This document shows positions 56,128-64,000 of a DNA stretch of 64,000 bases, one piece after another. Position numbers and translations under genes: made by a program. Numbering within the stretch: position 1 is the stretch's first letter; each line of letters opens with the position of its first letter. The notes below the pieces were generated by a model. It was not told the DNA's origin and did no database searches. It worked only from the letters and a program-made list of their open reading frames with translations. The DNA is from Owenia fusiformis (lineage: Eukaryota > Annelida > Polychaeta > Sabellida > Oweniidae). Location: assembly GCA_903813345.2 (NCBI GenBank), contig CAIIXF020000004.1, positions 12,362,196-12,426,195 of the forward strand, in the 5' to 3' direction.

Positions 56128-56401
56128 TACTGGACTATTATGTAACATTGCTATACAGTATTTTTTTAAATGAGAAAAAATATGATTTGAAATGGAATGT
56201 GATATTCTATTGAGATAGTCTGGTCCCAATTTCTTAATTGTACAATGTAATAGCCGTTTGGTTGGAAAATTTTTAATGGCAATTACCCACATTATATCCA
56301 TTTAAAGAAATGTAAATTAGAAAACTCTTTACATCTATAGCTTTTTCAAATCATTTTGGAATGGGCTAAATATTACAAAGAGACCCATACAAATGATGAT
56401 A

Positions 56402-56752
56402 CTGTTAGCTAACTTAATTTGGTGTGATTTAATTTGGCGAATCGGGCAAAAATGGAAATTAGCGAAGATTTAATTTGGCAAATTTAATAGCCTAAGAATA
56501 AATAACTTTGACAGGAGTAAGCCGAATTAATGATCGTCATTAAAATAAGCTGGTTGATAAAAATCGAAAAAAGGAAGCCAATGTGGGGAATAAAATTGAA
56601 GCAACATGCGCTGTTTAAATATAATAACAATGGCGCAGATAACTGAATGTGCATTTACACTGGACAAAGAGAATTCCCAGGAGTTTCTGAAAAATTGATG
56701 AAGATATCAATAGGCCAATTTTTGCCGTTCGCCAAATTCAGTTGACTAACAG
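56402..56752. mobile_element. TIR element, TA-flanked, 351 bp
   Basis: CTGTTAGCTAACTTAATTTGG at the left and CCAAATTCAGTTGACTAACAG at the right, bounded by TA. Internal AATTTGGC(A/G)AAT words repeat. A related end lies at 63813. Confidence 0.7.
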
Positions 56753-56998
56753 TATAAGATCTACATAAATGTATATTAACACAAAAAAATTAAGGGAATA
56801 TATCATCTATAATTGTATTTTATCTAAACAGTATGCACATGTCATGTAAATCTGTTGTTTAATATAGTTTGATTTTGTAAAAAAATATCTCAAAATGTTT
56901 TGCACTATTTTACATATGATCCATTCTGAAAAACTCAGATCACCCTTCTACCTAAAATTAAATGGAAGATGATTTCTGAAAACTCCCCAGAATAGCAA

Positions 56999-57290
56999 TT
57001 ATCACATACTATGTAAAATTCCAGTAATCTGATTGGTTGGTTGCTGTGTGAGCTTTCCCATCTCACACGATACTAGAGGCAACCAGGGATGACGTTTCAT
57101 ATTTTTGCCTTGGATACTGTTGATGACATCATTATAAACGGGTATACAAGGAATAAATGAGTTCATGACGTAATAGTGTAATATTTTTGATTGTTTGCTA
57201 TTGATTGTTATTGGCTGTTTTTCATCTAATGAGAAGTAGCCGCGTACCTATTGCCCAATCAATCAAAGAATTTTACGTAGTATGTGATAA
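56999..57290. mobile_element. TIR element, 292 bp
   Basis: TTATCACATACTATGTAAAA at the left is mirrored by TTTTACGTAGTATGTGATAA at the right, and the pairing extends imperfectly for about 40 bp. No coding capacity. Confidence 0.65.
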
Positions 57291-57294
57291 AATC

Positions 57295-57814
57295 GTCATC
57301 ACGCGTTTCAGCGTGTGATATGGGAAATCTTCCATGAAAGTAAAATTGTATCACCACGAAAGCGAAGCATGAAAATTCTGATAATCCCACAAAACATGTT
57401 TTATCAAATCACTCACCATTTTGAACACAACATGAAAGAAATAACCAGGTGGAGGCTATATAGAGGTTAATTACTGGGAGGGATATGAATTTTATTCCGA
57501 ATATCAATTCTACTCCCTGTTTATTTCCCAGGGAAAACATGTTTTTTATGGAATAAATAGTATTATTGTCTCATTTTTGCAAACCTTTCTTCCATGATGT
57601 CAAATCATTTCGTATAATGAATTCTTTCCTGCCAAGATGAAGAAAAAACAGATGTGAAAGACTATTTATATTCTGCAATCCTTTCTGCAATATTTTTACA
57701 AACAAGACCCATTAACTCTATCAGTCTGCCATCAGGTATGCTACTAGTTAAACTACAAACTGTGCAAAATGCAACCAAGCTCCCAGTAACTCTGGCTCTT
57801 ATTGGTTACAATTT
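57295..57814. other. Non-coding, nothing recognised
   Basis: Unique sequence between the TIR element and the LINE. No exon supported. Confidence 0.4.
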
Positions 57815-57895
57815 TTTATTATACAGCCAATTTTTTTTTTTTTTTTTTATTTCTGTTTATTAAGTCATGTTACAAATACATTTTCAATGTTACAA

Positions 57896-58743
57896 TTACA
57901 TGATAGTGTCACATATTTTCCAAAATTGTGGGTAAAATACATTTTTTCTTATAGCTATTTCCTTCTTCAAAGAGTGTAATATAACATCTAAATTTCTGAC
58001 ATTATTGTCATTTATCTGTCCTAGGTAAACCTTATAAATTGTATATGTAATTACACTGACAATATAGTTAAGAAATTTAGTGAAATCATCATTGCCATTA
58101 TAACCTAAAATAATTTTTCTATAAGTTATTCTAAGTTTTGATTTATCTTGTATGAAGTTCCAGACACTCCTGGCCAAAACACAATAAAAAAATAAATGTT
58201 TTACTGAATCAGGATTTCCACAAATATCACAACTATAATTTTCTGTTTTACCAAATATAAAAAGCTCACGTTTACTGGGTAATATTCTATTAATTATTTT
58301 ATAGTTAAAGTTGGCAATTTTGGTTTCTTTACAATTTATTTTGGTGTCAAAAAAATTATTCCAATTAATTTCATCAATACATTCATCTTTTTTGTAACAA
58401 AATTGCTTTTCCCATGTATCTTTCATATACCACTTTTCTGCCTTATTTGCTCTTAAAATGTCATAGAAAAATTTAGATTTCTGATGATTCACATCTATTG
58501 TTTTATTTTCAAACTTAAACTTAAATCTTTTAGGAATATTTGTATAGTTTGAGCTTTGTATATCAATCATATTTTTTATAGATTTAATTGCATTTTGTAC
58601 CTGATAAAATTCAGAAATCCAATTTTGCTTATTGACAAGTTTCTGATAAATTAAATCAATATCAAGCAGGCAGTTTTGCATTATTAAGTCTTTAATATAT
58701 ATTATTCCACTTTCTATCCAATGAGGAAAGAAAATTGGGTTTA
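57896..58743 (-). pseudogene. LINE ORF2 C-terminus, second segment
   Basis: About 261 codons from the ATG at 58681, with the frame open somewhat upstream (FPHWIESGIIYIKDLI precedes it). It contains a zinc-type CDICGNPDSVKHLFFYC cluster typical of the L1/Tx1 C-terminus. It is separated from the upstream segment by a 1-nt frame change at or near a homopolymer (T7 on plus at 58744-58750). Confidence 0.75.
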
Positions 58744-59365
58744 TTTTTTTATGGTGAAAAGTTTATTTCCCCATATTATTTCTTGTAAAATGTCACTTTG
58801 TTTCATTTCTGATACCTCCTTAATAGTTTTACATTTACAATGAGATTGAATGACTTGTTGGTAAAATAAAGGAATTGTTTTAAATTCTTTAAAATCAACA
58901 TCATTTATATTTAGTAAATTGTAATATTTTGGGAAAAGTCTTTCAAAGTAAAAGTAAGGAACTTTATTAAACATATTTTTTTCATCAAACAATCGTGGAA
59001 TCCATGCTGCTTTAAGTGCAAACAACTGGGATTCAAAATCAATCATGTTTAATCCTCCTTTATTTTTAGGGTTGATAATAATAGTCCTTCGTATTTTATC
59101 ATTTTTATTTCCCCATAAAAATTTGAATATTAAGCCAGTTACAATTTTCGTTATGTCAATTGGTATTGATAGGACTGATGCTACATGTATTAGTTTGGGT
59201 ATTGCTAATGATTTTATAACTGTTACTTTCCCCATTAAAGTAAGTTTACGTTTCTTCCATGAGTCAAGTAATTTATCTAATTTATTTACATTATCGTCCC
59301 AATTCAGTTTATGACATTTCTCTTTATTGTGTCCTATATAAACACCCAAATATTTAATTAATTTA
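58741..59365 (-). pseudogene. LINE ORF2 C-terminus, first segment
   Basis: About 200 codons: LGVYIGHN, then WKKRKLTLMGKVTVIKSLAI and FKFLWGNKNDKI, motifs lying just after the reverse transcriptase domain in L1/Tx1-like elements. The polymerase and endonuclease domains are absent through 5' truncation. Confidence 0.75.
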
Positions 59366-59560
59366 TTTATTATACAGCCAATTAATTATGGCAGCAATAG
59401 GAGTCTGGTTGCAGTTTACACGACCCGTTAAACTGTCATTCCCTTGATGCCTGCTGACAGGTAGACAATCAAAACAAATTGTTATTATTGAAAATAGCAG
59501 TCACATATGCAAACCAATAAAATGGCCTGGACTGCTATGAGTTAACTGGGCTCTAGTTTG

Positions 59561-60470
59561 TAAGCCCAACAGACATCAATAAGCATTAGGGGTCACACGG
59601 TTTGAGATTTCACGGTTCGGTTCGGTGATTGTATTTCACAGTTCGGTTCAGTTCTGATTGCGGTTCTCACGGGCCTCGTGAAATGAGCAAAAATATATGA
59701 AATTGATCCGAAAATCAGAAAACATACTAAGTGTGTCACAGTGTTTTATTGTATTCAGTATTGTAAGTATCCAGTTTCACACAATGTTTGTTTGTTTGTT
59801 CAGTCTTTTTTCCCTCCCTCCCTCCCAAAATATCTGTGTGTTCACTGTGTTGATCTTCTTGTTTGATGTTCAAGTTTTTTCAACACATAAAATAACTTGT
59901 CAACTGTTGGCAAAATTAGCACAGTACTTCACTAAACTGAATAAATGTTTTCTTTAGAAATATAACTTAAGTTCAACACTTTGTCAGGACTCAACATGGA
60001 TCAAAGGCGAACGTAATACACAGAACGTGACTCGTTCGCAAATTCAATGCATTCGGCGTTCGGCTTTTTACAGTATACTGTTCTATCAACCAATAGGATT
60101 GCGCGAAATGTTTAGCGTAGGTCACTTCCGGGTCAATATGCCGGTGAAATTTATCAACATTTTCCTTTTGTTTTTGTTATCTGCCGTCTATATCAGAAGA
60201 TCGTCGTAAATATCAGGTATGGTTCGCATTATTGCATGATGATTAACCATTCCAGACGATGTTTAGTTAATTGGTATGACACGAAAGCTTGAAATGGAGT
60301 TTAATTCCGAGTTTACATTTTTATTTTTCTGAAGTGAAACTGAAAATGTCACGGTTCTTCAAGTACCGCGGTTTTCAAGATTGTGTGCGAGCTAACCGTC
60401 GTGGGGGTATGAACCGCGGTAACCGCAAGCCACGGTTAACCGTGTGACCCCTAGTATATGTTGGGCTTAA
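59561..60470. mobile_element. hAT-like TIR element of about 910 bp
   Basis: The outer pair TAAGCCCAACA / TGTTGGGCTTA and the inner pair TAGGGGTCACACGGTT / AACCGTGTGACCCCTA form an interrupted inverted repeat. Sub-terminal CGGTTCGGTTC and GGTAACCGC words repeat. No transposase frame, and no certain target-site duplication. Confidence 0.6.
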
Positions 60471-60579
60471 GAATCTGAGATCAAAATAGTCAAAATTGTA
60501 CTATGGAACAGTAGCAACATTTTCCTATGAAAAATTGTTGATCCCCACTAATAAATTATCTCATCAGAATGCCTGACTG

Positions 60580-61436
60580 TCATATTGACTTGTGAGGCTG
60601 ATTTGTCATTTAATGATGCTAATTTATCTAATTTAAATGCTAATTTATTTCATTGTGAAGTTGATTTATCTCACTGTTAAGCCAATTTATTGTATTATGT
60701 AACTCATTTACTGTAAAACGGGTAATTTTGACACCATGAAATTTTAGTGATTTTTCAATTTTAGGGGGTTTTAGCGCGGGAAATTTTAGCGAAATGAAGA
60801 TTAATCTTTAAAAAATCAAATTAGCGAAATGCATTAGAAATTTTATCATTTATGGCAGAAGAATAAATAACGGAATGTAAGACTTCTAACGCATATGGTA
60901 TTGGTCCAAACTACTGTAATCTCATCTGACTAATCACAAAATCATGGTAGCATTTAAAATCGTTGATTTTTCGGTCCAAACTAATCTCATCTGACTCACC
61001 AGAAGTCAAGCACTGAATGAAAAGCTCCTTAAATAGTAGTATTCATGTAGTTTCCCGGGAATTTGCAAATTTTAGCGCCCGGTTTATTTTAACCCCGGTT
61101 ATTTAAGCGAATTGAATTTTTAGCGAAACTTTAGCGATCACTAACAATCGCTAACAATTACCCCTCGCTAACAATATCCGTTTTACAGTATATCATCAAG
61201 ACCATGATTTTTATCTCGTTGTGATTCTATCTAAAGCCATTGTGATGCTGGTTTATTACATAGCTATCCCGATTTATTCATCCCATTGTGATTTATATCA
61301 TCGCAATGCTCATTTATTCCATTGTGATGCTGATTTATCTCATTGTGATGTATATTTATATCATTGCAATGCTCATTTATTCCATTGTGAAGCTGATTTA
61401 TTTAATTGCAGCATTCATTTATCTCATTGTGACTAA
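60580..61436 (-). repeat. 21-bp minisatellite spanning the GSR stop codon
   Basis: Units of the type CTGATTTATCTCATTGTGATG run on both sides of the inserted MITE at 60711-61188. The CDS end (minus strand ACA ATG AGA TAA) is itself one unit of the array, so the stop-codon region has been tandemly multiplied into the 3' UTR. Confidence 0.8.
60711..61188. mobile_element. TIR element in the minisatellite, TA-flanked
   Basis: CTGTAAAACGGGTAATT at the left and TATCCGTTTTACAG at the right with TA on both sides. Internal TTTTAGCG(A/C) words repeat. It split the 21-bp array, so the array is older. Confidence 0.75.
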
Positions 61437-63627
61437 TTCCTCTGATGACGTTGGATGTATAGCTACTGCGCTATCAAAGTCCTTCTTTGTTGCTCCCATC
61501 TTAATGGCAACTGAGAAACCTTGTAACATTTCATCACAGCCTTGGCCTATCATGTGTAGACCCACAACCTGTAATATATACATGTAAATAAATTGTAGCA
61601 TTTCATCACATCCTTGGCCTATCATGTGTAGACCTAAAACCTGAAATATATACATGTAAATAAATTGTAGCATTTCATCACATCCTTGGCCTATCATGTG
61701 TAGACCTAAAACCTGAAATATATACATGTAAATAAATTGTAGCATTTCATCACATCCTTGGCCTATCATGTGTAGACCTACAACCTGAAATATATACATG
61801 TAAATGAATTGTAGCATTTCATCACATCCTTGGCCTATCATATGTAGACCTACAACCTGAAATATATACATGTAAATAAATTGTAGCATTTCATCACATC
61901 CTTGGCCTATCATGTGTAGACCTACAACCTGAAATATATACATGTAAATAAAGTGTAGCATTTCATCACATCCTTGGCCTATCATATGTAGACCTACAAC
62001 CTGAAATATATACATGTAAATAAATTGTAGCATTTCAACACATCCTTGGCCTATCATGTGTAGACCTACAACCTGAATTATGTACATGTTAATAAATTGT
62101 AGCATTTCATCACATCATTGGCTTATCATGTGTAGACCTACAACCTGAAATATATACATGTAAATAAATTGTAGCATTTCATCACATCCTTGGCCTATCA
62201 TGTGTAGACCTACAACCTGAAATATATACATGTAAATGAATTGTAGCATTTCATCACATCCTTGGCCTATCATATGTAGACCTACAACCTGAAATATATA
62301 CATGTAAATAAATTGTAGCATTTCATCACATTCTTGGCCTATCATGTTTGAAACTGAAATCAGGGTTCACAAAATTTGTTTTTTATTATTTTTGACAATT
62401 ATGAAGTCTTTAATTGTTTGTTAGCCAGATGAAGATAGAAATTAAGGCCAACTTACTCCTACATCTGAAATGAACACTAGGGGAGACATGAAGAGATCAA
62501 TGTCGGTTTAGAAACTTAACCAATTAGTATTACCTCTGACCCCCCCCTCAAAACCTAATTCTTTTCACAATGCATTTACCTTTTCTTCTGGCAGAGCACA
62601 TATCAACTTCATGTGACATTTCACTTTACGTTCTGTCACTGCGTAATACATGGGAGTGAATGATGACTTGTATTACCTCTTACCCCACCCCCCCTCAAAA
62701 CCTAATTCTTTTCACAATGCATTTACCTTTTCTTCTGGCAGAGCACATATCAACTTCATGTGACATTTCACTTTACGTTCTGTCACAGCGTAATACATGG
62801 GGGTGAATAATGGCTTGTATTACATCTGTCCCCACCCCCCCTCAAAACCTAATTCTTTTCACAATGCATTTACCTTTTCTTCTGGCAGAGCACATATCAA
62901 CTTCATGTGACATTTCACTTTACGTTCTGTCACTGCGTAATACATGGTGGGAGTGAATGATGACTTGTATTACCTCTGACCCCACCCCCACCCCCCCCCC
63001 CCCCCTTCAAAACCTAATTCTTTTCACAATTCATTTACCTTTTCTTCTGGCAGAGCACATATCAACTTCATGTGACATTTCACTTTACGTTCTGTCACTG
63101 CGTAATACATGGGGGTGAATGATGACTTGTAAATCTTAAGGTTTTCAGCTCCATACTTGGCTGCGGCTTCAGCTAGAAATATGAATATAGAAAATATGAG
63201 AATACATTATATATTTCATGGTTTCACTAAAAACAGAATGAAATATTTGATTTATTATTATCAGAATAAACAAGCCCAGAAATAAGAATATAGAAAATAT
63301 GGAACAAACATATTTCCACATGTATGATTTCCCAAAGGCAGAATGGAATATTTTTGATTGATTATTATAATAATAAGGCATTAACATCCAAAATGTCACC
63401 ATGTGCCATTTGTACCAGACACCGACCACCAAACACCAACTGCTGAACACCATCCACTTGTGGTGGTGACTTAAAAAAGGCATCAAGTTTATTACCTTCT
63501 GTCATTCCTATGGTGCCAACTGGGGGATGACTAAATACAACTGTTGGAATGTTCTCATAATCCAACCTCCATGTTGGTTTGTTGTCAAACAGTCTGTGAG
63601 CAAGTTTTCTTCCTGCTGCTATAGCAA
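61419..63627 (-). CDS. GSR: Glutathione reductase, last three exons (5'-partial)
   Basis: Minus-strand exons 63496-63627, 63039-63172 and 61419-61568 (stop TAA), with phases 1-1, 1-0 and 0. The NADPH-dependent flavoenzyme reduces glutathione disulfide as a homodimer. These exons encode [13 protein letters not shown]...[18 protein letters not shown] (start of the interface domain), [18 protein letters not shown], then [16 protein letters not shown] and the ending [14 protein letters not shown], with the catalytic His-Pro and a following Glu. The C-terminus ends at this Arg without the Gly-Cys-Sec-Gly tail of thioredoxin reductase, so GSR is the better call. Upstream exons with FAD and redox-cysteine motifs lie beyond the window. 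Each exon border here has tandem duplicates. Confidence 0.95.
61569..62350 (-). repeat. 72-bp array of GSR last-exon acceptor
   Basis: Each unit (minus strand) has TATATATTTCAG followed by the first 48 nt of the GSR last exon ([16 protein letters not shown]) and 12 nt leading to the next acceptor. Exon-start positions are 61568 (last copy before the full exon), 61640, 61712, 61784, 61856, 61928, 62000, 62072, 62144, 62216 and 62288, with a truncated copy beyond. The frame is open through eight units, to 62072; the 62144 copy has a TGA. Confidence 0.93.
62351..62524. other. GSR intron remainder
   Basis: Unique intron sequence between the two arrays. Confidence 0.5.
62525..63038 (-). repeat. 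Three partial copies of the GSR exon plus donor
   Basis: The last roughly 91 nt of the exon 63039-63172 (from [12 protein letters not shown] to ALPEEK) plus its donor (GAAAAG then GTAAATG) and about 55 nt of intron recur with donor borders at 62580, 62727 and 62874, against the real 63039. Copies are nearly identical. C-rich runs (e.g. about 62990-63005) separate them. The copies lack the exon's acceptor and first third. Confidence 0.92.
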
Positions 63628-63790
63628 CTGAAAATGGAGTAAAAAGTGAGCAACTGTTTTCTTCTTGTTGCAATAGCAACTGCGAATCGAGAAAGTGAGC
63701 AATTAAACTTTCTCCATGGTGCAAATTAGAAACTGAAAATGGAAAGTGAATGGAGATGCGAATTTTCCTGATGTTGCCATAGCAAATGGA
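63628..63790 (-). repeat. Decayed copies of a GSR acceptor and exon start
   Basis: Upstream of the exon starting 63627 (minus strand TTTTCAG then TTGCTATAGCAGCAGGAAG), similar blocks begin at 63679 (CGCAG then TTGCTATTGCAACAAGAAG), 63732 and about 63785, a 52-53-bp period, progressively diverged. Confidence 0.75.
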
Positions 63791-63812
63791 AACAAATAAA
63801 AAGTGAGAAATA

Positions 63813-64000
63813 CTGTAGGTACACTTAATTTGGCTACCGTTTTAATTTGACATCTGCCAAATTAAAAATCCGCCAATTTTCAGATTGGAAAATCCCCAGG
63901 AAATTTGTAATTTGAAATTATTTCACTTGTGTAAGTATTCCTATTTGGATGTCAGTGCTATACCAAGACTTACTGTAAGTAGAACACATGAATATGAAAT
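63813..64000. other. GSR intron, part of a TA-flanked TIR element
   Basis: CTGTAGGTACACTTAATTTGG after TA resembles the left end of the element at 56402. The right end is not certain. No exon seen before the window ends. Confidence 0.35.

Larger units (their letters stand above)
57815..59383 (-). mobile_element. 5'-truncated L1/Tx1-like LINE, 18-bp TSD
   Basis: Target-site duplications of about 18 bp (TTTATTATACAGCCAATT) lie at 57815-57832 and 59366-59383. A minus-strand poly(A) (T run on plus from 57833) marks the 3' end. Only the C-terminal part of ORF2 is present, so reverse transcription stopped early. Confidence 0.85.

Noticed and set aside
61419-62345. A free-standing 228-codon repeat protein
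   Set aside because: It is the GSR last exon read back through tandem copies of its own acceptor and start; there is no independent start context.
61419-63627. Thioredoxin reductase as an alternative identity
   Set aside because: The protein ends [12 protein letters not shown] with no Cys-selenocysteine tail, which fits glutathione reductase.

Overview
The window is AT-rich, intron-bearing animal DNA. The genes are widely spaced, introns are full of short repeats, splice sites are GT-AG, and two kinds of non-LTR retrotransposon sit beside many small non-autonomous DNA transposons. Glutathione reductase, TGDS and a DUF294-type nucleotidyltransferase/TPR protein together suggest a non-vertebrate metazoan, probably marine. 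I cannot name the phylum from sequence alone.

Layout. 1-14.8 kb: no convincing exon; minisatellites, a roughly 150-bp dispersed repeat family and MITEs. 15.0-16.1 kb (+): an intact single-exon ORF for a single-pass membrane protein with a Lys/Asn/Thr-rich tail, product unknown. 16.1-24.4 kb: mostly unique non-coding DNA. 24.9-30.4 kb (+): seven 3' exons of TGDS (dTDP-glucose 4,6-dehydratase-like); the first exon or exons were not found. 31-34.7 kb: a cluster of small TIR elements. 35.0-44.3 kb: a 9.3-kb tandem array of 106-bp and 78-bp units containing a tandem 3.4-kb higher-order duplication. It ends inside a candidate minus-strand exon. 44.4-50.1 kb (-): a LINE with endonuclease and reverse transcriptase, split near its C-terminus by a 2,024-bp DNA transposon. 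52.5-54.9 kb (+): an intact 792-aa DUF294/TPR protein. 56-60.5 kb: MITEs, a 5'-truncated L1/Tx1-like LINE with an 18-bp target-site duplication, and a hAT-like TIR element. 61.4-63.6 kb (-): the last three exons of glutathione reductase, continuing beyond the window.

The most striking pattern is that tandem repeats are repeatedly seeded exactly at exon borders of the two multi-exon genes. TGDS has five decayed copies of an intron acceptor plus exon start, and ten extra copies of another exon's GTGAGTA donor. GSR has ten extra copies of the last exon's acceptor plus its first 16 codons (72-nt unit, reading frame kept), three extra copies of the preceding exon's 3' part plus donor, three decayed acceptor copies at the exon before that, and a stop-codon-region minisatellite. 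The 9.3-kb array also carries the donor edge of the adjacent candidate exon.

A second pattern is that five TIR elements have 5-bp target-site duplications (TTGAT, GAAGA, TAAGT, GGGAA, CAAGG), and the two larger ones begin with 5'-CAC. This is the signature expected of the Transib/RAG-like superfamily, although no transposase is encoded here.
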